Notes under the pieces: generated by a model | The model's database searches: none | Seen by the model: the letters and a program-made list of their open reading frames with translations, nothing else | Told to the model about the DNA's origin: nothing | Source: Malus domestica | Lineage: Eukaryota; Streptophyta; Magnoliopsida; Rosales; Rosaceae | Assembly: GCF_042453785.1 (NCBI RefSeq) | Contig: NC_091675.1 | Coordinates: 21,004,501-21,068,500 of the forward strand | Direction of reading: 5' to 3' | DNA length: 64,000 nucleotides | Position numbers and translations under genes: made by a program | Shown: piece after piece, positions 23,591-36,886 of the stretch | How positions within the stretch are numbered: position 1 is the first letter of the stretch | How the letters are laid out: each line of letters begins with the position of its first letter

Positions 23591-25591
23591 GGAGTTTGTA
23601 GACAGGATCAAAAGAGAAGGTGGGAGTTGGTATGTAGCTTTCATGCTTTTGGGAAATTGACTAAATCATAATTATGGTAAATGCGTTTCTAACTAAGATG
23701 ATAATTAGTTAGTAGGTCTAAGCTTATTTTAGAGGAACAAATCTTTTTGACTCACAATGCAAGTTTGCTAGACAGAGAAAAAGTGTGAATATATGGACCT
23801 GGCCTTTGTTCACCATCAGTACTATATTTACACTAATTGATTGCAAAACCATCAGATCTCGAAAAACTTATTGTGCTGTATTGGAATACAATCACGTGGT
23901 ATAACCAACTCACATGTTGCAATATGAACGGACGACTAGATTTTTAAAATTGACTGGTTATAATGTCAATCAAATATTCACATTATTATAGTATGTCAAC
24001 ATGTATACCATATAAATCGTTCTAGATCTTGAATTCCGAAAATTCAGCTAGAATGACATGCAAGTATTAGAAAGAAACAATTAACCCTCTCACTCCACTA
24101 GGAGCTTTGCATCTTTTACATCTTCAAAACAAGAAATACTTCAGTATGGGTATCGATCACATCATTTATAGGGTACTTCTCGCAAAAACAACGAATTCTT
24201 TATACTTTAGCTCTGTAAAAATTGTTTTAATTAGGCAGTCCTGCCAAAACTTATTTCCTTCGAAACATTCTTTGATTGAAACTAGTATAAATTTTAAATT
24301 GAACTGTAAAATTTTGTTGGGTAATTCTTGTCACGTAAGTTACACGAACCATGTTATTGGAATACAGCGGTGATTGACTAGGGGTTCCATGTGGGACAAA
24401 AGTTGTTAATTGTTTTGTGATGACAAAGAAGAGACTCAACTACTCTGTTTGACAAGACCACATTGTTCCCCAAAACTACATCACTCGAAGTTTCTGATTT
24501 TGTCAATGTCTGTAAAAGGATCTTTTTCCTCCCCCTTTCACGTTGATAAAAGTTTACTCTAATAATTACAACGGACTTGTAGTTCTAGTTGTTTGGTGTA
24601 TCAATTTCCGCATCCAAGGTTATGTAGTCATAAGTGGGTCAAAACGTTAATTTTTGCGTGTCTATGATCATCCACTATTCGGTTTAATACATCAATGGTT
24701 GAGATTAAAATACTAAAAAGATATTAATTTATACTTCACATTTGATATCAAATCCAAGAGTGAACGATTATGCATTCATTAGTCATCTGCTAAACAAGAA
24801 AACATTTCTATAATATCTGCACCCGATGCCATGTGTTCAATTTCTGCCTCCTCAAATATATGCTTGTATCCAAGAAAAAAAAAAACCAAAAAACCTAACG
24901 TTCATGTCTTGTATTCTTGTTTCCTTTTGCTCCCCCTACTATTTCATGAATTGACATTGATTCCTTTATTTGGTTAATCATTAATCTTTTCCGTTATTCA
25001 TCACGCTTTTATCCTCGTGGCGTTTTGACAATTAGGATCAATAATATTGAATATTTCATAGATAAATTGTTGTCGTGCGTTCAACGTGTTTTCTTGTTAC
25101 ACGTGTTTTGGCATATTAGAAAAAGTGAGACTAATCCAAATTCCAAAGCATATGATAACGGGAATATTAGGTTAAATCTGGACGGTCCAATCTGTGATAA
25201 AAATAATATTTGTAGGCAGGGTAGGATAACTACTCCTATAAGCCTCCATTAATCGCAAATTTGCAATTGACATCTCACAAGCCTAAATAAAGCATATGCC
25301 ATTACATATAGCCAGAATATCCCTAACATTGCACGTGACATATTAACGAAAAAGCGTATGTGGTCTAGCCGCTGTCAGTCTTTGACTTGCTAGACGAGAT
25401 CCTGATTTCAAATCTCATGAACGATAATTGTTGATTAAAAAACAGGTATGAAATGAAATCATTTGAATTACAATATTACCGTGATATGAAAATTTGGTCT
25501 CTGTTGAAAGACAAACATGTTGCAGTAAAACTTCAAACCCCTCGTGTGTGATACTGGTACAAGTTAGCTGATATTCACAGGGTCATAACGT
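23591..25591. other. Intergenic region between peroxidase and membrane-protein gene
   Basis: No gene seen. About 25360-25460 has a possible SINE-like pair of boxes ('tggtctagccgctg' and 'gatttcaaatctc'), too diverged to call firmly. The remainder is AT-rich unique-looking DNA. Confidence 0.5.
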
Positions 25592-28500
25592 TCAAATTGC
25601 ACCGTATCTGCTTTCATTCGGCTTCGATGTTCCTTTAGTTGGAGGAGCAGGAGAAGGAGAACGTTCCCAAGAGGCTTCACTGGCAAAGGCAGTATTAAGA
25701 TCTTCGTGTCGGGTGTAGCTTTGCCTTGTGTCACTCACCTATTTTTGTATCCCCAAATTAAGAACCATTAGAAAGTATACAGAGGATATGGGCACTGATC
25801 AAGCTCAGTTGCTTTGTAAGGTTTCTCTACAATTTAAAACTAAAGCATCTTGCAGGGTCTATTTGTTCCTAAGAATTTGAGTCTCATAAAAATGGTCTAG
25901 AATAATGCAGGGAAATTGCCGTCTTAACAATCAGAAGAAAGCATGATGATTGTCAATGTAAAACCTATACGTTTACCTAAGTAATGGTACGCAACATGTT
26001 TTGGTATTCATCATCATAAGAATATCTCTGACTAAATAATATCATATTTCGGCCTCAAAGGTAGTTTAAATTCGTAAGCCTTTCATGCATAAGTCATAAG
26101 GCAACCAAATATTGGTCATTTGCTAAATCCGAGGCATGTAACATAAATCTTAATGCTAGTGATGTATACTTACAGTTTCTAAACAAGCAGATAGAATTGT
26201 CATGCCTGGCAATGCGTCTATCCCACGCTGCATGTGATCAAGCGTAAATATTAAATATATAATTGAAGATATACCAATTGAGCCTTATGATGAAAAACTG
26301 GAAATTACAAAACCATCTAAGACACTGAAGCCAAAGGAATAAGGTCTACCTTCTGTTCAACTCGAGTCTTGTAAATAAACCCTCCACAACAAAACAGTGT
26401 TGATGATACACTGAATCTGATCCAACACAGATCGTTCAAACATCAAATTCAGATAAAAATACAGAAATACTGGATTGATATATAACTTTTCCCTAATAAA
26501 AGGTAGAGATTGATACTTGAGTTATAATTTACTGATAACTTGAGCCTACATGTAAAATTAAGATTAGATAATCTGTTTGTTGCCAATCAATACGGCATAT
26601 GATACAGGTGCTCAGATCACATGTTTTGTTATCGAATTTCAGCATGCAATAACTATTTTTAGCATGGATATTTTTCAGTACGAACTGGCTTACATGCAGG
26701 ACAACACTCCAAATGTAGCCCATCCTGTCGTACTCTCTCCACTTTTCTCCTGCCTATGTTCTGCAATTGAGCAAACCAAGCTCTTTCAGTTGATATTATT
26801 GCAAACAACTATCGGTGTCAAATTTTCAACAAATTTACACACTCAATCAGCCAATCACATTTCACCAGCAAGTTCTAGCGCAAGAAGTATCGCTTTAACA
26901 CAATTTACTAAATTGCATCTCCAGAACTTTTTCTATTAAGATTGGTTATGTTTCTCCATTGTTTGAAGTTGAAACAGGGGATTCTTAGGAGACAGCAATA
27001 TGAGCTTACCACACATTTTGGCAAGAAAAAACTGGATGGGCTCATAACCCTCCACTGGGATAGTGATATTCACTTCATACGGAGTATCACGTGCCCTTTC
27101 GCCTGAAAAATACAAATAGGAATTAAGAAGACTTTATCATTAAGGGATATCAACACCCACTGCAGTAAAGATACCCTTACATCTCCATTCAACATTTAAC
27201 ATTGTCGGTGACAAAGTTGTAGGCGCGCTCCCAGTTGCTCCCGACCCTGATAACTTAAACTCCAGGCCACTTTCTGGTAAGACCTGCAAATATTTAATCA
27301 AACAAAGCACATATAATTTGACCATTTTATTTAATTATAAAAGGTTTTGCATGCATCAAAGTGTAAGGAAGTCGAGTACCTTAATAATAGGTCTTTGCAC
27401 CAAAGTGGAAAGGGAAGCAATTGCAGTCATATAAAGAGTTACATGTCTCTGCTCGGTCCCAAAGCTGCAAAATGCACTTTATAGGTCAGATTGATCGAGA
27501 CTACTTTTCCTTTTCTGGGTTAGGGGGAGGGGATGTTAAATGACTCATCCCATACCTAAACTCATGGTGAGATTTTTCATAGCCTATTTGGGTCATGCCA
27601 TCATAAACCTGCAAGTACATAAAGAATTCATTCAGTATATTATTTACTTTTGCATCAACAAATTAATGTACCTCTGGGAGAATGACATCATTCTTACAAG
27701 CTCCCATGACCGTGGATGAAAACCTACAGTGAAGCCCTTAAATACACGGGGTCCTGGTTTCTCACATGGAATGGCCAGCTCTAGAAAAACTCTGCAACAT
27801 TTTGAAATAGAAACATAACTAGGGAACCTGATCATCTCATTGCAAATATTTTCTGGAAAGACCGTCTCAAATTTCTTAGTGCAAATCAAACTATAAAGTG
27901 ATCCTTGATCCAAGAAGCTCAAGCTGATTGGAAACGGGCCCAAAATATAAACACAATACACACAAACACGCTCCCTCAGGTGTAATGATGACCCAATAAA
28001 TGTGAACCAAATGCAGGAATACATGATTTGAAGGAATTATTAGAAAAAGGAGTTACCAAGAATCAAAAGAAAGATACATATTCGTTCTTAAGCTAAAATT
28101 CAACATGCAGTATGTGTTGGATTGGCAACATGGATGTACTGATTAGCTAAATTAACAAATATTTTAACACTACATTTCTATATTAATGCCACAAAAGTGG
28201 AAACCAAAGAACGTTTCAAAATACCTGCAAGTTGACTCGTAAGTGACATTGCAGATGCATCCAAGTCCACCTGAAAACAAATGATAATAATAAATCAGCC
28301 TTAAATTACAGCAAATGTCCTAAAGTCTGTCAATGGTTTAATTAAGTATGAAATGTGAGGTTTGTGAAAGCTAGTTGGAGTTTCCTACGACTTTCTCTCT
28401 TCCTCCCACTCTAGTGTTCACTTTCTCAATGAAACCATCAGAAACTGTTTCCCATTTGTAAAAATTGTGAGGAAGTCCTACTAGTCATACTTTAAATCGT

Positions 28501-30043
28501 AATCCGGAAACTCAGATTTTTCCTCCTTCTCTATGTTCGCCTGGACTTCTAAATCTCACCACCTTTCTTATCAGAAGCCTCCTTTAATCACAAGTGTTCC
28601 AATTTGTTAAGGGTAACCGTATAAACTTTATCGACTGAGCATTCAACCAAATACATTTCAAATATTGTGCAAGATTACAGATCTCCATATACTCGAAAAG
28701 GACACTATCATTTCCTAGTATATGTGGCGACCATGCACGAACGTAGAAATGAAAGGTACACAAACCTTTGCATTGTCCATTTAAACAACTTCCACATATA
28801 ATGTTTACCTGAACTTACAGAACAAAAAAAGAAAAAAAAAACAGAATCATGAGAAGTAAACTGATGGTGATTGCAAAGTAACAATTTCTTAAAAAATTTA
28901 AACCTCTGAAAATAAAGAAGATGCTAGAGGGTGGGAAAGTTTTCCAGCGTAAACCAACCTGAGCTGTTCGTCCCTGTTTATCATAACTGGTCTCGCAATT
29001 TGCCAGGTCTCCATTGTAAAACCCCTACATATATCCAGAAGTGAGACATTATTTATGAAAACTCAGCTTCCCTACAACATGAAAGGAACTGAACTCAAGT
29101 ACTGTTTACAACCAAAAGCAAAATCTCACTTGAACATAGTCTACGTGTCCTGAACCAGAAACAAAGTTGTTGTACTTATCAAATCGACCGAAATCTACAT
29201 ATCCCTGCATTACAATGAGGGCACTTGTATGTCGAACCGAACACCAACTGAAATTACTCTTATCTAACCAAAGTGGCAACTTAATAGCAAATGCAGCTGT
29301 GAAGCTTACGGATACAGAACAAGCGTATACAGGACCGGTTACATTATGGATTATCGAATGTCTTACTCGGTAAATTAACCAGATAATTAGTAAAAATAAG
29401 AATAAAACGGCAATGGTAAAGTACTTGAGAAGATGGTGGATATATGGACTACCGTTTGTGATCTAGTCTCCACATCTTTGCAAAACCGAATCACCAAGTC
29501 GGTTTCCTGATTCATCGAAACAATAAACTTAAAACCGACACCTTCTGGATTACAAATATGAACTATTACAGTAACACTACAAAACACATGATTATATATA
29601 TGCAACAGAATGAAATTGGAAATTTGGAATTACCCCTCCGTCGTACTCAAACGGATGCCCAATCCAGCTGCTCTAATTAACAGATTAAGAAAATTAACAC
29701 GTCATTTCATCAAAAAATCATAATTAAGCATAATCAACGCTGTTTAATACTAATTAGGATACAAAATCGACAAGGCGGCTAGTGTTATCGAAAACGTAGC
29801 AATTGGATCGCGGTACTACAACTGCAGAAGCTTGAAGTGCTTGCGATGCAAGAACTGTCAAAAAAAAAAAAAAATTGGAAATTGGCAAAGCAAGGGGCGG
29901 AATTGACAAAGCAAGGCCGCCGTTAATTATCGAAAACATGGCGGATTGGAAATTGGCAACCGACCTGTAAGTAGGGCAAGAAAAGTGCGATAAGAGGAAG
30001 AAGGAGAAGAAGGTGAGTCGAAACGGCGTCGTCGGCTCTGCAT
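25592..30043 (-). CDS. Conserved plant type I membrane protein, 17 exons
   Basis: I could join 17 exons with GT..AG introns into 419 codons (418 residues). Exons: 29965-30043, 29763-29854, 29634-29672, 29453-29506, 29130-29204, 28959-29024, 28766-28808, 28225-28270, 27698-27791, 27556-27608, 27380-27464, 27181-27283, 27010-27102, 26694-26760, 26350-26416, 26174-26227 and 25592-25738. The phases agree at every junction. Residues 1 to about 37 look like a signal sequence. The luminal part is Cys-rich (NIICGSC, GGLGCIC, LAIPCEKPGPRV) and includes the SWIGHPFEYD and SGSGATGSAPTTLSPT blocks. One membrane span lies at about 321-345, followed by a cytosolic tail ending SRYGAI. It resembles a conserved plant family, possibly distantly related to Atg27/mannose-6-phosphate-receptor-domain proteins; that link is uncertain and the function is unknown to me. 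Confidence 0.88.
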
Positions 30044-31515
30044 TGCTCGGGATGTGCTGTCTGTTGGTACCGGCGCCAAGGGGACGAAGGCTCTACTCGT
30101 ACACTATTGGGCCGTGAGTGGTGACGTGTTAGACCCGATTGATAAAATAAATAATGGATCCTTGCCCAAAATAGGGATGAGTCTTTTGATACGAATCCAA
30201 TGTAACTAAAAATTGAACCTATTTTAAAGGTTAAAAGTCATTAAAAATTAGATATATTTAAAAAATAAGCCTATAAAATTAAACCTATTTCAAATTTTCC
30301 CAAGCATGTGTTTGAGGTGATTGCGGAATTGACGACGAGTTGAATCGAAGAGAAATTAAAGTTTGAATTTTTGTTGAAGCTATTTTTGTAAAATAGTAAA
30401 GAGCAAGCTTAAATAATGGGTAGAAAGTGAATTGATAATGAATTACAAGGGTCTACTGGTATTCTATTTTATTTGAAAGTAAAAAGTTTTAGGTTTTATT
30501 TTCGTCAAAAGCGAATTTGAACCATGTTATTATGGCTCACCTATTGTAAGGCTTAACCCACTCCTTCATCCCTTAGCGTAGATAATAACGCTTGTCAAAT
30601 TTTTTTTTTATGATATTGTGTGAGACTCCCTTTGTTTTTATTTTCCATTTAATTATTATTGACAAAAGTGATTATGACACCCACCTTCTTAATCACCATT
30701 TAAAATCATCATTTAAATTAATTGTTGCTTAGTCATTCATAAATGACAATTTATACGACGATTTGATGTCACTTATCATTGATTTGTTGAACACATATTT
30801 GATAAATAAACTATGTCTCTAGTTTCATTAATTTTTTTAGATAATTATCTTCAAAATAGTAATTAAAAAAATAATTAATTTCAATTTCCGTTAATTACAA
30901 CTAAACGGACAATAACATGGTCAATAGGGGTCCACCTAAGTACTGTGCATACCAGAAAAGGGTAGAGAAAATTTTACTATTTTTTCAAAAGTAAAAGAAG
31001 AAAAAGAAGAAAAAGAGAAAAGTGAAAAAAAACAAGTGTTCAAAATTGAAAAGAAAAGGGGAAAACTAAAAAAAAAAACCCAAAAAAGAAAAAGTCGCAA
31101 TAAACCATATTCCAAAATGTCATATCATATTCCCCAAATACCTAAAACAAAAAAGCAAAAAAGAAAAAATGTATTGGAAATTCCAAAAAAAAAAAAAAAA
31201 AAAAAAAAAAACAGAAACAGAAAGGCCTCCGAACACTCGCACACGCAGAGAGAAGCTGCAGCTCTCAACCTCAAACACAACCGAACAGAAGAATTACGAT
31301 TAAAGTTTCAAACTTTCCCATTAATTCCACAAAATTTGAGCGCCAAAATCCATCAGAGCTTCGAAAAAAGCCTTGAGATTATTGTTATTTACGAGTGTAC
31401 TCGATCGCAGTGAGCCAAATGTACGAACCCCACCGGCCGCAGTCGAAAATCCTAACCCTAGAATTATGCCGCCGGGACTCGTACTGACGCCTGACGGACC
31501 CTTCAAACCCTAGCG
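30044..31515. promoter_or_regulatory. Divergent intergenic promoter region
   Basis: Separates two genes transcribed away from each other (start at 30043 on minus, 31516 on plus). It is very A/T-rich with long A-runs (about 31183-31211). I do not see clear TATA boxes for either gene. No coding content. Confidence 0.5.
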
Positions 31516-34500
31516 ATGGCCAAGCACTCGGTCGGGTGGGTCGCGGCGCAGAAGCGGTGGCTTCTGGCTTTCCTCGTCATGCTCTCCGCCTCCACCGTGA
31601 TCGCCTTCTTCATCAGAGCCGCCTTCGACACCTGCGATCGCAGCGGCCTTGACGTCGTCGATAAGAGGGTTCCGTTGGGTGCGCCCATTGGAACCAGTCC
31701 TAGCCCCCTCAGCTTCATGAAGTCCAAGCTAGTGCTGTTGGTCTCCCACGAGCTTTCTCTTTCTGGTAATGTCTCTGTCGCCATTATTTTATTTATTATT
31801 TTTTATGAATTTAATTAAGTTTAATGCATTTTTGATATTTGTTGTGTGTAAATTTATTGATTACTTCTTCATCAGCTCACCGATTAGCTTAATTAGTTGT
31901 GTTAAGTTTTTAATGACTTGTTTAGATTATACAAACATAGAAAAGTTAGCAGCTTTAGATGAAAGATACCACTCTTCTTTAGTGGAATCTGTGAGCATTA
32001 AGTTAACTGGTTTTCGGACTACTGAATGGTTTTCAATAACCCATTTAACATTAAGTTCTTTCCTGTGCCTCATTACTTTAAATTTCCTCTTTTAATCTAG
32101 TATTTATGGAGATGGGTGAAGCAATACCAGCCAGCTTGTTCCTTAGCGTGTTAATGCTTTTTGTTATATTTTTCATCTCGTCGAATTTAATTTGTTTGTG
32201 AATTTGGAAACACGGCCTGGTGCAGTTGCACGCCTTTCCATTTTGTTCGAGTTTAATCTATGATTTCATTCGGGATTTGTGTGATATCAAGATTATGGAA
32301 CGGAAGAATGGAGTACCTTACTTTCTCTGCTATTATTGATTCTTCTAACACGGCATCTGTATTGTTCTAATATTCGCGTATTACTTTGTAACTTATATAA
32401 TTCAATAACCGGATAAGCAGGGTTATATGAATTATTTGTCCAGAGGCCATAGGCCCACAAATCAGTTATGTACTGATGTGTGCTTTGCTTTCAGTTAACA
32501 ACAAAAAAAGAACAAAAATTCTGCCAAATCTAAGCATTATATTACTACTCAACATGAAAATATTTGTCGTCTTTTGAATATTAACCTATTTATTGGGATA
32601 ATCTTGTTTTTGAGTTGTCAACGCTTATTGACTGCATTTAGTATAATTGCACGTAATGGTGAAATAATTCCAAGCATTTTGTAGTACAATGTGTCATTTG
32701 AAGAATGCTCTTTTTTTTTTCTTTTTTTTTTTTTTCTTTTTCAGTTGAGAGACTCTCCTTGCTTCAATAACTTATTGAGTCAATATTTTGTCAGGCGTCA
32801 ACAGACAAACTTTTATTAATGTCGGATACATTCTTTCTGTTATATTTACATGCACTTGTCGGCATATTGAAATAAATGGAGTAGTATGCATGTTCGAGCA
32901 CAACTCACGAAAGCTACCTTCCTCCTTAGCCATATATTTGGATGAAGAGTATATTGTTTCCAACCAATTTCTGCTCTTTATATTTTACAAACTCTGCTGA
33001 TGGGATGATATATTGAACATTCTTCCAGGTGGACCTTTGTTGTTGATGGAGCTAGCATTTTTATTGAGAGGAGTTGGCACTGAAGTTTGTTGGGTTACAA
33101 CCATGAAATCGTCAGATACAGATGCAACGACATACAGCTTGGGGCATAAGATGTTGGACCGAGGAGTGCAGGTACAAAATTCACTTTTAAGAGATTATTT
33201 TGGACGCTTCTTTTGCAGTCTAGTTGTCGTCTTTGTTTTACGTAGCTATCTTTATTATCTCAATATTTCATGATCTTCGTAAGCATTCTGTTGATCAACC
33301 ATACTATATTGGCCACTTGCAAAGGAAACTATGCTAATTAAATCTATCTCCCTATTTGATTTGATCTGTATTATGGCCTTGTCTGGCTTTGGTCTTCTGT
33401 GTGCCATTTCTTGTTTCTGATAGGTTAGATTTCTGTAACTTCTGCAGATGTCTAATACTTTTTTTTATACATCTCTAGGTCCTCTCTGAAAATGGCCAAG
33501 AAGTTGTAAATACAGCTCTCAAAGCTGATTTGGTTGTATTGAACACTGCGGTTTCTGGGAAATGGTTGGATGTTGTTCTTAGGGAAAATGTTCCCAGTGT
33601 TCTCCCGAAAGTGTTGTGGTGGATTCATGAAATGCGTGGCCATTATTTCAAATTGGATTATGTTAAGCATCTCCCACTTGTTGCAGGTTCTATGATAGAT
33701 TCACATGTAACAGCAGGATATTGGGAGAATAGGACTCGAGAGCGTTTGGGGTAGGCTTCATATATTTGTCCTTTTTCTTTTTTATTTTATATCAAATTTT
33801 GGTTTACTATTTGCAATCATTTTCTCTCTGCAGTATTAAAATGCCCGAGACCTTTGTCGTTCACCTTGGAAACAGCAAGGAACTTATGGAAGTTGCTGAG
33901 GACGGTATAGCAAAGAAGGTTTTGCGTGAGCATGTCCGGGAGTCTCTTGGAGTGCGAAGAGAAGATCTTGTATTTGCCATCATAAACAGTATGTATTTTG
34001 ATCTGTTTTGGTGGTTTGAATGAATTTGGTTATAATGCTTCACCATGAATTCACCAGTTTATTTGCTTTTTATCTTTATCTTGTTGTATGCTTGTGAAAT
34101 TTGTGTTAATTTCCGTTGGGAAATAAAAAATAGAAAGTAGTGTTCTGGTTAGTTTATGCACACACAGTGAGCACTAAAGTACACTTCATGACTATAGGCG
34201 TTTCACGTGGAAAAGGCCAGGATTTGTTTTTGCGTTCCTTTTATGAAAGCTTGCGAATGATCCAAGAGAAGAAGCTGCAACTGCCGAGAATGCATGCTGT
34301 AATTGTGGGGAGTGACATGACTGCTCATACCAAGTTTGAGCGTGAGTTACGTAACTTTGTAGCGATGAAGAAAATTCAAGATCGTGTTCATTTTGTAGAC
34401 AAAACTCTGACTGTAGCTCCATATCTGGCTGCAATTGATGTCCTTGTTCAAAATTCTCAGGTATTAGAAACATTTTCCGTTTACAAAATGCATTTGATAT

Positions 34501-35144
34501 CTTGTTTGCACCAAAAGTGGCAGATAGAACTTCTGATGCATATAGAATTCTAAATCATAGTTTTTAATGTCAACAAGTTCCCAATTAGCCGAACAGATAA
34601 ATCATAAAATGCATACAAAGGCAATGGCATTGCTGTCTTTCTCTAGCAAGTCTCACCCTAAGGCATTGATCTTACTCATATATTCGTTTTCATTTTGTAA
34701 TATCTTTTTACCCTTCCAAATAGGCACGGGGAGAATGCTTTGGTAGGATAACTATTGAAGCCATGGCATTTCAGCTGCCAGTATTGGTAATGAACCAACC
34801 TTCCTCTTGTTATTTTGCGTAATATCTAATACCGGGGTTGCTAATCTTGTTGACTCGTGTAATTGACATTTTTTATTTATTTCCAGGGAACAGCGGCAGG
34901 TGGCACAACAGAGATTGTAGTGAACGGAACAACAGGCTTGTTGCATCCTATTGGGAAAGAAGGGATCACTCCTCTTGCGAAAAATATGGTAAAACTCGCC
35001 ACTCACGTTGAGAGGAGGCTTACAATGGGGAAGAGAGGATACGAAAGGGTCAAAGAAAGGTTCCTAGAACACCACATGGCAATTAGAATTGCTGCAGTTC
35101 TGAAGGAAGTATTGCGCAAGTCCAAGAGCCACTCAGATTCATAA
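31516..35144 (+). CDS. Family 4 glycosyltransferase (At1g19710-like)
   Basis: Seven exons with GT..AG introns: 31516-31765, 33029-33171, 33479-33750, 33834-33988, 34198-34460, 34724-34786 and 34887-35144. They join to 468 codons (467 residues) with consistent phases. A short cytosolic N-terminus and one membrane anchor (about 15-33) suggest a type II Golgi or endomembrane protein. The N-domain has a Gly-rich start (SGGPLLLMELAFLL), and HEMRGHYF is a family block. The GT4 EX7E motif is present as E365 and E373 in GECFGRITIEAM, followed by GTAAGGTTEIV that contacts the nucleotide sugar in this fold. Donor and acceptor cannot be told from sequence. Intron 1 is long (1263 bp) with a T-rich stretch near 32711-32745. 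Confidence 0.93.
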
Positions 35145-35719
35145 ACATACTCTATTCTCCTCCTTTTGAAGATGAACTACCCTAGATTAGTAGGTCGATT
35201 TTCCTTTTATGGCGACATAATCGTCCCTCGGGGTTCTCTTTTCTATTTTCCAATAGGGCTGTACATTTATGTACATATTAAGACATCAAGCTGGTAGTTG
35301 CTTTTGTTCAAAAGGTCGACATGAAGGACATGATCGATTTTGTTATAGCATGGGATTGGATGAGTTTTTTAAACGAACATCCTGAGCAAAGCTTTGCTTT
35401 TACTTATCCTTCCATTTTGGTATTTGCCGGTTCACCTTGAACTACTAAAATTAGGGATTTATTGAGTTCAAGCCCGCTGAGCCATATTAGTCAGAGTGGA
35501 TGTGTTTTCCTATGCATTGGAGTTCGAATCTTCTTGTTTACAAAAATTGCTTGGATTAAAAGTAAAATTAAGAATCACAGACATGTTAAAAAGTAAAAAA
35601 AAAAATATTACTACTAATAACTTAGATTAAGTTTTCCATTGTAGCAAAACAATTCAATTTTTTTTTTTTATTTCAACTCAGAACAAAGCTACTGAGCTAG
35701 TAAGAAAATCCACAAGACT
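35145..35719. other. Convergent intergenic region, possible SINE
   Basis: 3' sides of the glycosyltransferase (+) and the small two-exon gene (-). About 35460-35580 has a B-box-like 'ggagttcgaatcttc' preceded by 'tgagccatattagtcag' and followed by A-rich DNA, a possible SINE remnant at low confidence. Confidence 0.4.
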
Positions 35720-36165
35720 TCAAGGGGACTTGGGCTGTGAAGAATCACTTCCTGGCTTTGGCTTCTGCCTGAAGTTGTGCTTTGTAAACCAAGTGGTGTA
35801 CAGAAACTGCTTCTGAGCCCCTACATGGTTGCATATCAATCTGAGCTTCTGCCTCTCCCTCATCCACCTCAGCATTATCTTCATGTGCCTCTTGCTCGTC
35901 AATCCTCTCAACCCAACTTCCTGAAAACACCGTTCAATCATTTCATCAAACACTTGGTGCGCGTATCAAAATCACTGCGAAGGGGGTCGGAGATTACCTT
36001 GACGTGATCCCAGGTTTCGGAAATGGTGAGAGGACCGTGCTCCTTGACGATGTCGAAGATGGCCCTGGTGATGGTCTGAGTTTGCTCAGGTGGGGTGTTG
36101 AGCTCTATGGGTTTCATCGGAGGTTTTGGCTTCCGAGCAATGCACCTGATCGCTGTCCCAAACAT
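35720..36165 (-). CDS. Small conserved plant protein, two exons
   Basis: Exons 35998-36165 and 35720-35920, joined by a 77-bp GT..AG intron, encode 122 residues. The N-terminus (MFGTAIRCIARKPKPP) is basic and could target an organelle. The centre (ITRAIFDIVKEHGPLTISETWDHVK, then EVGLRGLTSKRHMKIMLRWM) looks like a helical, winged-helix-like fold. The C-terminus is basic. I remember this as a conserved uncharacterised plant protein, probably organellar, but assign no function. The start at 36165 is preferred over the in-frame ATG at 36201 because the extra residues look unlike a targeting peptide. Without splicing the frame would stop inside the intron. Confidence 0.75.
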
Positions 36166-36886
36166 GTTGCCACTCTCTTTTTCCAAAACCCAAAATATCA
36201 ATCTGTTAGGTTTAAAAATGTACCACCAGAAAGAAAGTGGGTAAATATATAAAACCGGTTACAAATTTTTAATAAAAATAAAACTAGAGAACATGTAACT
36301 CATATTGAGTGTCCCTCTCGTTCTATATTTTATAAGAATTCGTAAGCGTAAATAATCTTTTATCACAGTGGTGGAAATGTGTTAAGCCTTTTCAAATGTA
36401 GTATTTTATTTGTTAAATAAATGACGCTCTTTCAAAAAGAAAAAAAAAATGGTTAAGAACATTCACTCTTATACTCGAGATTTGTATCCGATTAGACCCA
36501 CCCACCCACCCACCCACCACCCCCACGCCTCAGTTATCACTTGTATTGAAGCAACAACCCAAGTCTTGAGATGCTTATTTTTCCTCCATTTCATCTAACT
36601 AAAATTGTATCATTGCAAAGGTTGAAGCAATAAGAGTCCAAAAGGAAAAGATTACAGCAGAACCAAATTATGAGAGAAAAAACATAATCTCAGAGACCAA
36701 ATGATATGCTTACTTAACAGAGAGAATCTATATTACATCTTCTGCCAAAGAAGAACAAAATAGAAAACTCAAGTTTCCAACATCTTACACAAATGCAATC
36801 TTTGGCACAAAACAGCAAAACCTTACACATTCTCTCTTTCCGGTTTCGCCCAACTACCTTCACTTATCAAGCACATCACGAACAAA
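36166..36886. other. Intergenic with (CCCA)n tract
   Basis: No gene. 36497-36525 is a CCCA repeat; its complement has five or more GGG runs separated by single bases, a textbook G-quadruplex-forming pattern. The right part is probably the 3' UTR of the FAR1-related gene. Confidence 0.6.

Noticed and set aside
31036..31413. 125-codon Lys-rich frame upstream of the glycosyltransferase
   Set aside because: Product of A-rich promoter DNA including a long poly-A run; overlaps the likely 5' region of the real gene.
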